From Sporosarcina sp. ZBG7A (GTDB lineage Bacteria; Bacillota; Bacilli; Bacillales_A; Planococcaceae), in NCBI RefSeq assembly GCF_000813425.1, contig NZ_JWIB01000010.1:186001-250000 (forward strand): a stretch of 64,000 nucleotides of DNA. The letters are read 5' to 3'. Below are positions 45,409 through 54,406 of the stretch, piece after piece. Within the stretch, counting starts at the first letter, position 1. Each line of letters begins with the position of its first letter. The notes beneath the pieces are model-generated. The model was not told where the DNA came from, did not search any database, and worked only from the letters and a program-made list of their open reading frames with translations. The translations under genes were made by a program, and so were the position numbers.

Positions 45409-47073
45409 TTAGTTGCCTATTGTTACCCATTGGTAAGAATACGTAGAATTCGCATGTGCAGTGAATCCTTTTACGTTAGGCTTAATGAGTCGTGCAGATC
45501 CTGCTTGGTACATAGGAGAGATTGCCGCTTCATCTCCGATTAGAATTTTTTCGGCTTCCTGTAGTTCAGCAAAACGTTTGTCAATATCCGTAAAGTCGAC
45601 CATTGCCTTTTTCACGTTTTTGTCAAATTGATCATTTTTAAATTCCTGCCAATTATACGCACCGTCTGAAAGGAATACCGAGAGGAACTCTACCGGATCC
45701 GCGATATCATTTCTCCAACCTGAATAAGACAAGTCATAATTCAAATCATCTTCCAGTGCTAACTTCTGTTTGTTCGGCTGCTGATTGATTGTAATGCTTA
45801 AGCCCGGCAGATTTTTCTCCAATTGGTTTTTCATATACTCTGCTACAGACTTCCTTTGACCGTCATCATAGCTTAGTAGATCCAGGTTAATTTCTTTCTC
45901 ACCAAGTTCTTCGAGACCTTTATTCCAAAGTTCTTTTGCTTCTTCAGGAGTTCCTTTGTTCAAATCACCAAAGCGATCTCTGAACTCTTCACCCTCCGGT
46001 GATTGAACAAATCCGGGGAATACTAACCAGTAAGCAGCTTTTGATCCATTCTTCAAGATAGATTCTGCAGCTTGCTCTTTATCCCATCCCATATCGATGG
46101 CCTTCCGGATATTCGTATTACTTAAGAATTCATTTTTCTGATTCATCCTCAAGAAGTAAACTTCAGATTTTAGTGAAGTCGTATATTCCTCGTGATCTTT
46201 GTATACATCTACAAATTCCGATGAAAGATTCGCAACATCGATTGTGTCTGTTTCATATAGATTAACTTCAGTCGAAGTGTCTTTTGCCACTTTGAAATTG
46301 ATTTCATCAACTTTCACATTCTCGGCATCCCAATAGTCTGAGTTCTTTTTTAACGTCCACTTTTGGTCATGATCCCATGAATCTAATGTAAATGGGCCAT
46401 TGAATACGAGATTTTCTGGTTCGAGCGCGTATTTGTCTTGTTGCTCTTCAGAAAACTTTTCGTTTTGTGGATAGAAAACTGGATTTGCAAGAAGTTCAGT
46501 GAAGTAAGGTACGTCATTTTCCAGTTCTACTTCTAATGTGAAATCGTCCGTAGCCGTTACACCAAGTTCATCAACTTTGCCATACAGTTCATGGTCAGGA
46601 TCTTGAATGTGCGCAGCGCCTTTCACTGATTCCATCAGGTAAGCATGAGGAGAGATTGAATCTGGATGTAATGCTTTTTTCCAAGCATAGATAAAGTCTG
46701 TTGCTTTAGTTGGGTCACCATTGCTCCATAATGCGTTTTCTTTTAAGTGAAACGTATATGTCAATCCATCCTCACTTACGTCATAGGTATCTACGAGACC
46801 TTCAGTAACTTTGTCATCCGCATCTATTCTGAAGAGGCCTTCGAAAACGTTCTGTATCATTGTTTGAGATAGTCCATCCATAGCGCCATTCGTTTTCAAT
46901 GTTGGAATTTCTCCCGCAACCGCCAAATGAAGTACACTCTTCCCTACTTTTTCATCGGTAATAGAGTCGCCATCTTTCTCGGTTTCTTGAACGTTTTCTC
47001 CCCCATAACACCCAGCCAATAATACTAGACTTGTGAAAATCATCATGAAGAACCATAGGGATTTCTTTCTCAT
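45409..47073 (-). CDS. oppA: Oligopeptide-binding lipoprotein OppA-like (SBP family 5)
   Basis: A 554-residue extracellular lipoprotein with lipobox LLAGC (about residue 22). Family-5 features include YTFHLKENALWSNGDP, FIYAWKKALHPDS, NGPFTLDSWDHDQKWTLKKNSDYWD and YDLSYSGWRNDIADPVEFL. It is typical of OppA rather than DppE in length and motifs, so it should bind longer peptides. It is the first gene of the opp operon. A sigma-54 promoter match at 47422-47437 would give an unusually long leader of about 340 nt. Ligand preference cannot be read from the sequence, but the linked peptidases and hydroxyproline genes suggest proline-rich peptides. Confidence 0.93.
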   Translation of the reverse strand: MRKKSLWFFMMIFTSLVLLAGCYGGENVQETEKDGDSITDEKVGKSVLHLAVAGEIPTLKTNGAMDGLSQTMIQNVFEGLFRIDADDKVTEGLVDTYDVSEDGLTYTFHLKENALWSNGDPTKATDFIYAWKKALHPDSISPHAYLMESVKGAAHIQDPDHELYGKVDELGVTATDDFTLEVELENDVPYFTELLANPVFYPQNEKFSEEQQDKYALEPENLVFNGPFTLDSWDHDQKWTLKKNSDYWDAENVKVDEINFKVAKDTSTEVNLYETDTIDVANLSSEFVDVYKDHEEYTTSLKSEVYFLRMNQKNEFLSNTNIRKAIDMGWDKEQAAESILKNGSKAAYWLVFPGFVQSPEGEEFRDRFGDLNKGTPEEAKELWNKGLEELGEKEINLDLLSYDDGQRKSVAEYMKNQLEKNLPGLSITINQQPNKQKLALEDDLNYDLSYSGWRNDIADPVEFLSVFLSDGAYNWQEFKNDQFDKNVKKAMVDFTDIDKRFAELQEAEKILIGDEAAISPMYQAGSARLIKPNVKGFTAHANSTYSYQWVTIGN

Positions 47074-47706
47074 CTTTTTCGCCTCCTAATAATGGTGTCT
47101 ATACTTTCATGCATGTTTAAATTACTTTACAGGTAACTGAATAGAAATCAGTTTACTGTCCAATTATTTTGAATACTCGAGACCGAAAAATTTAATAGCA
47201 AATCTTATTTACACTTATCTTCTTTGTAGACTAAATGAACGGCTTCTAGTTCTAATTATTCTGTCTTTTGGTTTTGGTATTCTACCTTTAAAACTTGATT
47301 ACTAATCATATTGATTAAAAATGAACTACGGTAATATCTCTACAAATTATGACTAGTTAACTTTTCACTTCCCCTCTTTTCATAAAATTCGTTATCACTT
47401 CTCTGAGTACATAAGTAGTATTGCAATTTCTATGCCAATTCACTATCATCCAATCTAAATATTCAAATTTATGGTCGAAGTTTAAAAACGCCCATGTTAT
47501 AATAAACTCTATATTCAAAAGAGTTCGTACAACATTTTTCAGCTTTAATAGACCACTTACATGATGACAACAAGAATTTATTAGTACATTCTTTCATAAC
47601 ATTGAATTTAAGACTCAACTAACATTGCCTACATATCTATACTTTTATAAAGATTTTTGTAAACAAGGTAATTACTCTAAAAAGTTTTACACAAGGGGGA
47701 ATAGAA
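47074..47706. other. Divergent intergenic region between opp operon and rpoN
   Basis: A 633-bp AT-rich spacer. It contains the sigma-54 promoter match at 47422-47437 facing oppA, the approximate direct repeats TCTAAATATTCAAA (47454-47467) and TCTATATTCAAAA (47508-47520) upstream of that promoter, and the rpoN ribosome binding site AGGGGG. No small gene, riboswitch or terminator was recognised in the long oppA leader. Confidence 0.5.
47422..47437 (-). promoter_or_regulatory. Sigma-54 (-24/-12) promoter facing the opp operon
   Basis: The minus strand reads TGGCATAGAAATTGCA. It matches TGGCAC-N5-TTGCA with correct GG-N10-GC spacing and is nearly identical to the sites at 39144 and 56664. The start of oppA is about 340 nt downstream of the predicted transcript start. 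The long leader is a reason for some caution. Confidence 0.7.
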
Positions 47707-49023
47707 ATGGAGCTAGGACTTCAACAACGGCAGGAACTTAATTTATTGATGACTGTTGAATTAAGGCAAGCTATAGAACTACTACAATACTCCACCTATG
47801 AACTCGAACAGTATATCCGTGAGCAAGAATTGGAAAACCCACTGATTCAATTGAAGGAAAAAGAAGAGAGACCTGTCTATGAGGAACGTTTGCATCGTCG
47901 ATCTGCCCCATTTGGGAGTTCGGAAATGCCATTGGATGCAGTACAATGCGTGGAGGAAAACAAGCGGGAGGAATTACTGAAACAGGCAAAGCTAATGTAT
48001 CCTGACGCCCCAACGCAAAGTTTGTTAAAGTATCTAGTCTACAATCTGGACGATAATGGATTTTTACAACTTAACGAACACACTTCGACTGCCGGTTTAG
48101 CGTTCAACGAAGATTGTATCGAAAAAGGAATCCATCTCCTTCAGGAATTAGGTCCGATCGGGATAGGTGCCAGAGATTTAAAAGAGTGTCTACTCCTGCA
48201 AATCATATACAATTATCCGCAAAACAGATTAGCTGCCTATTTAGTGGAGCATCATTTAAACCTGATTGCCGAACGTAAATGGAACGAAATCGCTTCAAAG
48301 ATGAACATCAGCATGAACGAAGTGAAAAATCTTTTCGATTTCATCCAAACTCTCAATCCAAGACCGTGCTCATTTATGTCAGATAATTCGACGAAGTACT
48401 TAACGCCTGACATCATCGTCGAGGTGAGCGATGAAGTATTCACATTCCACTTGAATGACAGCTATTTACCAGGAATTCATATGAATAGCAACTATTCACA
48501 GTATCTTCACGCGAAAAATGATGCATCTAAATATATCCAAACACAATATAAGAATTATCAGTGGCTCCTTAGTAGCATTGAGCAACGTCGAAATACAATC
48601 ATTAAAATCGTGCATGTCCTCTTGGAGAAACAGGAGGATTTCTTTAAAAATGGATTCCAATCCCTGAAACCTCTTACACTCAAAGAAGTCGCCGATGTTA
48701 TTGAGATGCATGAGTCCACCGTTAGTCGGGCAACTACGAACAAAGTGATCCAAACGCCCTTCGGCTCCTTTGACCTTCGATTACTTTTTACTTCAAAGCT
48801 GGAAACGTCAGACGGAAATTCCGTCTCCCAAACAAAGGTAAAAAAACTGTTGGAGAGTTTCATCGCACAAGAGAATAAGTTCAAACCGTATTCTGATCAA
48901 AAAATAGCGGAGTATTTCAGTACTGAAAAAGGCATTACGATTTCTAGGAGAACTATTAGTAAGTATCGGGAAGAGCTACGAATCCCCTCTTCCAACAGGC
49001 GCAAGGAAATTCAAGTATTATAA
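47707..49023 (+). CDS. rpoN: RNA polymerase sigma-54 factor
   Basis: The alternative sigma factor (called SigL in Bacillus) of 438 residues, slightly short for the family, as usual in Firmicutes. Region I is present and Gln/Leu-rich (MELGLQQRQELNLLMTVELRQAIELLQYS). The core-binding domain and central helix-turn-helix (LTLKEVADVIEMHESTVSRATTNK) follow. The RpoN box near residue 416 reads SRRTISKYRE, a good match to ARRTVAKYRE. GGGGG lies 7 nt before the ATG. The gene lies beside the opp and hydroxyproline operons whose promoters it should recognise. It works only with an enhancer-binding activator such as the one encoded at 56786-58522. Confidence 0.96.
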   Translation: MELGLQQRQELNLLMTVELRQAIELLQYSTYELEQYIREQELENPLIQLKEKEERPVYEERLHRRSAPFGSSEMPLDAVQCVEENKREELLKQAKLMYPDAPTQSLLKYLVYNLDDNGFLQLNEHTSTAGLAFNEDCIEKGIHLLQELGPIGIGARDLKECLLLQIIYNYPQNRLAAYLVEHHLNLIAERKWNEIASKMNISMNEVKNLFDFIQTLNPRPCSFMSDNSTKYLTPDIIVEVSDEVFTFHLNDSYLPGIHMNSNYSQYLHAKNDASKYIQTQYKNYQWLLSSIEQRRNTIIKIVHVLLEKQEDFFKNGFQSLKPLTLKEVADVIEMHESTVSRATTNKVIQTPFGSFDLRLLFTSKLETSDGNSVSQTKVKKLLESFIAQENKFKPYSDQKIAEYFSTEKGITISRRTISKYREELRIPSSNRRKEIQVL

Positions 49024-49027
49024 CTAT

Positions 49028-49076
49028 GAAAAATAGGAAGAAGGGGAATGTAGATATCCCCTTCCTCCTATTTTTT
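49028..49076. terminator. Bidirectional terminator after rpoN
   Basis: A long stem has outer AAAAATAGGA/TCCTATTTTT and inner AAGGGGA/TCCCCTT with T runs both ways. It lies between rpoN and the convergent small membrane protein gene. Confidence 0.9.
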
Positions 49077-49079
49077 AAC

Positions 49080-49358
49080 CTACTTTAGTTTTTCTACTAA
49101 AAAGTGACCAAACCAGTATCTGTTATAACCGATAATTGCCCCACTTAATAAGATCATATACATTCCAGAGGGCTTTTCTAGAGCATAGAACAATGCTGAA
49201 AGAATGACAGTCGCAAAAACAAGAGAACTTAAGATTTTGAGAATCGGTGATACAGTTTGTCTAAAAGTTATAGAGATTACTTTTTCACCGATCCACATTA
49301 GTAGTGATGTCGCCATGATAGCGCTTACCATTAGTACCAAAAAATAAGTTAACCCCAT
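49080..49358 (-). CDS. Small membrane protein of unknown function
   Basis: A 92-residue protein with three hydrophobic helices (about 2-23, 41-60 and 66-82) and a basic C-terminus (FLVEKLK). I do not recognise the family. It lies downstream of the hydroxyproline operon terminator and convergent to rpoN. It has its own ribosome binding site (AAAGGAG) and shares the terminator at 49028-49076 with rpoN. Nothing links it functionally to its neighbours. Confidence 0.65.
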   Translation of the reverse strand: MGLTYFLVLMVSAIMATSLLMWIGEKVISITFRQTVSPILKILSSLVFATVILSALFYALEKPSGMYMILLSGAIIGYNRYWFGHFLVEKLK

Positions 49359-49457
49359 AGTTTAGCTCCTTTTTGGAAAGACATTCATTTCTCTTATTAT
49401 ATACTAAACACCGAATCTGTTTCCGTTCAATTCAGAAAAAACAAATTAATATTTCAT

Positions 49458-49495
49458 ATAAAAAAATGGTCTCGGATATTAAACCCAGACCATTT
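49458..49495 (-). terminator. Terminator of the hydroxyproline operon
   Basis: Stem AAATGGTCT/AGACCATTT is followed by a run of seven T on the minus strand, 15 bp beyond the aldehyde dehydrogenase stop codon. Confidence 0.88.
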
Positions 49496-49509
49496 AGATT
49501 TGCATGAAA

Positions 49510-51000
49510 TCATTGTTTAATATTTACAAATACACTCTTCACTTCAGTATAGTTTGCCAATCCATACTCTCCACCCATTTCTCGACCTATTCCGGATTGT
49601 TTGTAACCTCCGAACGGCATCGTTTCAATCTCGATGCCGAAGTCGTTGATCCAGACAGTTCCTGCTTTTAATTTTTTGGCTACGTAATGTCCTGTTTTGA
49701 TATTTTCAGTCCATACACTTGCAGCTAAGCCGTAGATACTGTCATTTGCACGTTGGATTACTTCTTCTACCGTGTCAAAAACAAATACAGATAGAACAGG
49801 TCCGAAGATTTCCTCACGCGCGATCGTCATGTTATCTTCCACATCAACAAATATTGTTGGTTGCACATAGTAGCCTTGATCGAATGCTTTGCTACCTCCC
49901 GCGACAAGACGAGCACCTTCACTTTTCCCTTTTTCGATGAAATCTAGAACCGTTTGTTGCTGTTTTGCTGAAACGAGTGGTCCCATTTCAGTTTCCGGAT
50001 CCATGCCTGGCCCTAGTTTCAATGCATTTGCACGTTCTACCAATCCATTTACTACTTCTTCATGAAGGGAGCGATGGACGAAGACGCGCGTACAGGCGCT
50101 ACAGTTTTGTCCGTGGTTATACATCGTTCCATTGAATGCACCTTCAATTGCTTCCTCAAGGTTGGCATCTTCCAAAATGATACTTGGTGACTTCCCACCA
50201 AGTTCAAGTGTGACACCTTTAAGCTGATCCGAAGCTTTTTGCATAATCCCTTTTCCGACAGCTGTTGAACCAGTAAACGCAACTTTATCTACATCTTTAT
50301 GAGTGACAATGGCATCTCCTGCTACTCTTCCTGCTCCCGGTACAACATTGACGACTCCGTCAGGGAATCCAGCATCTTTAAATAATTTTGCCACATAAAG
50401 AAGAGTTAGTGGTGTTTCACTCGCAGGCTTAATAACAACAGTACAGCCTACCGCAAGTGCGGAGCCTAACTTCCACGCAGCCATTGCTAGCGGGAAATTC
50501 CAAGGAATAATTTGGCCGACTACGCCGACAGCTTCGTGGACAGTGTAATTCAAATAATCATTGGAAACTGGGATTGTTTGCCCTACCATTTTTGTCGCCC
50601 AGCCCGAGTAATACCTGAAATGCTGAACTGTACCATCTACATCGTCTGACAGCGCAACTTCATAGGGCTTACCGTTATCTAACGCTTCAAGTTGTGCAAG
50701 CTCTTCACGATTTTCTTCCAGGAGATTTGCAAACTTATAGATGAGGTGAGAACGCTCAGCAGTATCCATCTTCGTCCATTCGCCTTCATCAAACGCTTTT
50801 CTGGCAGCAGCTACCGCAACATCGATATCTTCTGTTTGCGCTTCACTTACTTGCGCAATTACTTCTTCCGTCGCCGGATTAATAACGTTGAATGTCTTTC
50901 CGCTAATAGCAGGTTGGTAATCCCCGTCAATATAAAGTCCTTTAACCCCTTGCAAGAATTCTTCAACTTTCGGTTTCAGTTTATAGTCAGTTACTTTCAT
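49510..51000 (-). CDS. Aldehyde dehydrogenase, predicted 2-oxoglutarate semialdehyde dehydrogenase
   Basis: A 496-residue NAD(P)-dependent aldehyde dehydrogenase with catalytic Cys300 (NHGQNCSACTR), general base Glu266 (LELGGKSP) and the cofactor loop FTGSTAVG. It is last in an operon that also encodes a hydroxyproline epimerase, an FAD dehydrogenase subunit and a DapA-like deaminase. In that pathway the remaining step is oxidation of 2-oxoglutarate semialdehyde to 2-oxoglutarate, and this is the expected role. The sequence alone would also allow other aliphatic aldehydes. Start ATG follows GAGGGAGG. It lies 20 bp behind the DapA-like gene. Confidence 0.9.
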   Translation of the reverse strand: MKVTDYKLKPKVEEFLQGVKGLYIDGDYQPAISGKTFNVINPATEEVIAQVSEAQTEDIDVAVAAARKAFDEGEWTKMDTAERSHLIYKFANLLEENREELAQLEALDNGKPYEVALSDDVDGTVQHFRYYSGWATKMVGQTIPVSNDYLNYTVHEAVGVVGQIIPWNFPLAMAAWKLGSALAVGCTVVIKPASETPLTLLYVAKLFKDAGFPDGVVNVVPGAGRVAGDAIVTHKDVDKVAFTGSTAVGKGIMQKASDQLKGVTLELGGKSPSIILEDANLEEAIEGAFNGTMYNHGQNCSACTRVFVHRSLHEEVVNGLVERANALKLGPGMDPETEMGPLVSAKQQQTVLDFIEKGKSEGARLVAGGSKAFDQGYYVQPTIFVDVEDNMTIAREEIFGPVLSVFVFDTVEEVIQRANDSIYGLAASVWTENIKTGHYVAKKLKAGTVWINDFGIEIETMPFGGYKQSGIGREMGGEYGLANYTEVKSVFVNIKQ

Positions 51001-51020
51001 TCCTCAATCGCCTCCCTCTC

Positions 51021-51914
51021 TCAGTTAGTAACGATTTCCAAGCTTTGTAGAAGTTCTTTTAACGTTGCTTCTTCCTCATCATTAAGTGGAAGTCTTGGTC
51101 TACGGCATGGTCCACCTGCTAAGCCTTGGAGATCCATTGCTCTTTTTACAATTTGAACGTACTTCCCTGATCCTTCAAGGAATGCACAAAGCGGTAGAAG
51201 CCGCTCGTAAAGTGCCCATGCTTCATCCATTTCATTGTTTTGGACATGATTATACATATCCGTCACAAGGCGTGGTGCAATGTTTCCTGATACACAAATC
51301 CATCCCGTTGCCCCGACAAGAAATGATTCGATTGCAAGATCTTCAGAACCACAGAATACTTTAATGAATCCTTCGCCTTGACGTGCGATATCACGCGCTT
51401 TACCGATACCCCCACTAGACTCTTTAACGTGTGTAATGTTCTTCACATCGCGACCAACTTTCAGGATTGTTTCCGTGCTAATGTCGACCCCCGATGTGAA
51501 TGGGTTATTATAAATCATTACCGGGAATTCAACGGATTCTGCCACTGCCTTGAAGTGTTCATAGATCTCGTTCTCTTTCGGGTGTGCGTAATATGAGTTG
51601 ATGAGCAATGATGCATCCGCACCAGCCTTTTCAGCCTGTTTTGTAAATTCAATCGCATCTGCCGTCGTTTCAGCTGCCGTACCCACAATGAGTGGAATCC
51701 TTCCGTTGACTTGTGCAACGGCTACTTCAACCGCTTTATAGCGTTCTTCTCTCGTCAAACTGACAAATTCACCTGTACTTCCGTTAATTGCCAGACCTGC
51801 TACACCTGAATCAATGAAGTGTTCAATGTTATTTTTAAACCCTTCCCAATCGATTTCCTGTTCATTAACCATCGGTGTAATAAGTACTGGGAATACCCCT
51901 TCAAGTTTTACCAT
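51021..51914 (-). CDS. DapA-family lyase, predicted pyrroline-4-hydroxy-2-carboxylate deaminase
   Basis: A 297-residue TIM-barrel enzyme of the dihydrodipicolinate synthase family. The Schiff-base Lys164 lies in THVKESSGG, Tyr135 in MIYNNPF, and NGSTGEFVSLTREER is the usual pyruvyl-binding turn. Genuine dihydrodipicolinate synthase is unlikely because the gene sits in a hydroxyproline operon. In Pseudomonas and other bacteria the homologous step converts 4-hydroxy-1-pyrroline-2-carboxylate to 2-oxoglutarate semialdehyde with loss of ammonia. AGGAGG precedes the start. Confidence 0.88.
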   Translation of the reverse strand: MVKLEGVFPVLITPMVNEQEIDWEGFKNNIEHFIDSGVAGLAINGSTGEFVSLTREERYKAVEVAVAQVNGRIPLIVGTAAETTADAIEFTKQAEKAGADASLLINSYYAHPKENEIYEHFKAVAESVEFPVMIYNNPFTSGVDISTETILKVGRDVKNITHVKESSGGIGKARDIARQGEGFIKVFCGSEDLAIESFLVGATGWICVSGNIAPRLVTDMYNHVQNNEMDEAWALYERLLPLCAFLEGSGKYVQIVKRAMDLQGLAGGPCRRPRLPLNDEEEATLKELLQSLEIVTN

Positions 51915-51949
51915 ATAAATTCCTCCTAAGTTTTGTTTTTCTATTTCGA

Positions 51950-53404
51950 TTAACTTCCAACAGGCGTTGCTGGTTCCTTCGTTCTGTTTGACTCTTCTAG
52001 TTCAACAATTTCCTCTGATACATTTGTATTTGAATCCGTATACCAGATGAATTTGTTCGTAAATCCGTAAATTACTGAAATAAGTAGCACTAATAAGTTG
52101 AACCATAGGAATGGTAGATAACTAATTGTCGAGACTCCGAGGGCCGTAGCCATGAATACTCCACCATCCGACCATGGAACCATCGGAGTTGTTATCGTCC
52201 CTCCTGCCTCTGTATTTCTTGAAAGAACTCGACGATCGATATGTTGACGATCATAGTTATCTCCTGTGATTTTACTAGCAGTGATAATTGAGACGTATGC
52301 TCCCCCAAATAGATTTCCTAAAAAACCCGCCAGAAGCGTAGATACCGTAGTTTTCCCAGGATTGTTTGCCCACTTAGATAAGTAGTTTCCAATCGCTCGT
52401 AAAACACCAATTCTCTCCATCAAACCTCCGACACCAAGTGCAAAGATAATTAAAGCGATGACATCCAGCATGAATACAATTCCACCGCGGTTCAACAAAT
52501 TGTCGATGAATGCAACGCCTGATTCAATTGAGTTTCCAGCGTACATAATGTTGAATGCTTGTAAAAACGTTGCTCCCTGGAATAGGTAAGCCCAAATTGT
52601 TCCTAAAAACGCACCAAATAAAATAACTGGGATGGAAGGCATTTTGAAAGCCAGTAAACCAATAACAACAATTGCTGGAATCAACATATACCAGCTAATA
52701 CTGAAGTACTCATTTAAAGATGCCATCGTTGAAGTTGCAGCACTCAAATCGCCGTTTCCATTGAAGAAGAAACCCGTTACCAAAAATAACACTGCCGCAA
52801 TCACCCACGCAGGGAGACTAACCGTAAGCATTGATTTGATGTGATCTATCAAGTCCACTTTCGATAGTGAAGCTGTCATTACTGTTGTATCTGATAATGG
52901 TGATAGCTTATCTCCTACGTAACACCCTGAAATAACAGCCCCCGCAACAAGCTGTAATGGAAAACCAAAACTAGCGCCAATCGCCATCATCGCGATACCT
53001 GCTGTTCCTGCTGAGCCAAATGAAGTTCCTGTAGCAATAGAAGTTACCGTACAGATGATGAATGCTGCCATTAAGAAGATATTCGGATCGATAATCGCAA
53101 GACCATAGTAAATAATGGACGGTACAACTCCCCCTGCGATCCAAGTTCCAATTAATGCGCCAACTGATAGTAAAACGAGAACAGCTTCTAGTCCGTCACT
53201 AATTCCGTTCAAAAGACCTTTTTGCATCTCCCTATAGTTATAGCCGATTTTCAAGCCAACCATAATGATCAAGAACCACGTTGTCAACAGCGCCAAGTGA
53301 ATTGAGATATCAAACTTGATAATGAACAAAATCATGATCAAACCAAAACCGATTAATACAAACAGTGTCTCACCTAAACTGGGTAATCTTTTTTCAGTTT
53401 GCAT
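51950..53404 (-). CDS. NhaC-family Na+/H+ antiporter-type transporter
   Basis: A 484-residue membrane protein with about twelve helices. NhaC-family segments are recognisable: TSIATGTSFGSAGTAGIAMM, SGCYVGDKLSPLSDTTVMTA and GGTITTPMVPWSDGG. Some relatives (MleN) exchange a metabolite for Na+, so in this operon it may move hydroxyproline, a keto acid or simply Na+. No other transporter specific for free hydroxyproline is seen in the operon, which makes it the best candidate. The start MQTEKRLP is used, with GGGGGGA a few bases upstream. It lies between the inactive racemase-like gene and the DapA-like gene. Confidence 0.88.
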   Translation of the reverse strand: MQTEKRLPSLGETLFVLIGFGLIMILFIIKFDISIHLALLTTWFLIIMVGLKIGYNYREMQKGLLNGISDGLEAVLVLLSVGALIGTWIAGGVVPSIIYYGLAIIDPNIFLMAAFIICTVTSIATGTSFGSAGTAGIAMMAIGASFGFPLQLVAGAVISGCYVGDKLSPLSDTTVMTASLSKVDLIDHIKSMLTVSLPAWVIAAVLFLVTGFFFNGNGDLSAATSTMASLNEYFSISWYMLIPAIVVIGLLAFKMPSIPVILFGAFLGTIWAYLFQGATFLQAFNIMYAGNSIESGVAFIDNLLNRGGIVFMLDVIALIIFALGVGGLMERIGVLRAIGNYLSKWANNPGKTTVSTLLAGFLGNLFGGAYVSIITASKITGDNYDRQHIDRRVLSRNTEAGGTITTPMVPWSDGGVFMATALGVSTISYLPFLWFNLLVLLISVIYGFTNKFIWYTDSNTNVSEEIVELEESNRTKEPATPVGS

Positions 53405-53485
53405 ACCGTCCCCCCTCACTAATTTCCCGTGACCATTCCCCTTCATTCCTATGCAACTATTCTAGTTCAGGCTACGCCTCCCTTT

Positions 53486-54406
53486 CTACGCCAATAAAAA
53501 CCCCTCCTTTAATGGATCATCTTGGTCAAAGATGAACTCATGACTGCCGGTGATAAATGCTTCTGTTTCAAGTGAGAATCGATGTTCATCACCCGCTATT
53601 CTTTTCGCGGTAAGTGAACTACCGAAGATACTATGATTTTCAATTTCAGATTCGCTAATTTCTTTTTGTCCTAATGCTGTCAGAATGGCAAACGTGCTAT
53701 CGACTCCAGGAGAACGTAAGATATAGCCATCTTTTTCAAAAGTTACAGAGCGAATTTTTCCCGGTGAAAATGGAACTGATTCGACAACGACTATCCCCGA
53801 ATAATTGATGTTTTCGTTCTTCAATTCCGTCGTACGTTCCAATCCCCATCGATTCAATTTCGCCAATTGTTCTAATTCAATGCCGGGAATTGAATCGGGT
53901 AGTGTGTAAAGGAAGTAGTTACGGTCATTGTCAATGCGCACTACCGTGTAGTCCAGATTGGTTTCAATTTCGGAACACCATTCACTTTCAATTGAAACAG
54001 ACGTTACTTCTTGGTTTTCTACAAGCGCTTTCACAGTATAGATGCCGTTCACTGTCTCTACTTTATAAAGATCATCTGCAGAATGATTCAAATTCCCGGT
54101 TTCAATCAATGCCGTTACCGTCGCAAGTAACCCTTCATATTTGAAGTTACTCACATCTTGATGATTGAAGAATAATAACGAGAAATCAGCAACTCGAGAC
54201 GGAGTAACTACACATCCATGCATGCCTCGATGTCCGCGTGGCTCGTTCAGCAATAGATTCTTTTCATTTGAAAAGTTGTTTTTCAACTCGTCATGTTTAG
54301 TTTGTATGTCATCTCCGCTCAGCCTAATCGGTGATTGGATCACGATTCTGAATGCTTCACCCGCCGCATGAGTATCAATCGTGTTGTACATCTTTTCGTA
54401 ATTCAT
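53486..54406 (-). CDS. Proline racemase-family protein lacking both catalytic cysteines
   Basis: A full-length (306 residues) member of the proline racemase/hydroxyproline epimerase family by overall pattern (NTIDTHAAGEAFR, LNEPRGHRGM, LRSPGVDSTFA, DPLKEGFLLA at the end). Both catalytic cysteines of the epimerase encoded next door are missing. Cys91 of the MCGH motif aligns with Lys89 (KYEG), and Cys254 of SPCGTGTSA aligns with Gly234 (SPGVDSTFA). It cannot work by the two-base mechanism. The reading frame is intact, and TAA-ATG abuts the epimerase stop, so it is translated in step with it. Possible roles are a non-catalytic subunit, a ligand sensor or an enzyme with a new activity. Confidence 0.85.
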   Translation of the reverse strand: MNYEKMYNTIDTHAAGEAFRIVIQSPIRLSGDDIQTKHDELKNNFSNEKNLLLNEPRGHRGMHGCVVTPSRVADFSLLFFNHQDVSNFKYEGLLATVTALIETGNLNHSADDLYKVETVNGIYTVKALVENQEVTSVSIESEWCSEIETNLDYTVVRIDNDRNYFLYTLPDSIPGIELEQLAKLNRWGLERTTELKNENINYSGIVVVESVPFSPGKIRSVTFEKDGYILRSPGVDSTFAILTALGQKEISESEIENHSIFGSSLTAKRIAGDEHRFSLETEAFITGSHEFIFDQDDPLKEGFLLA

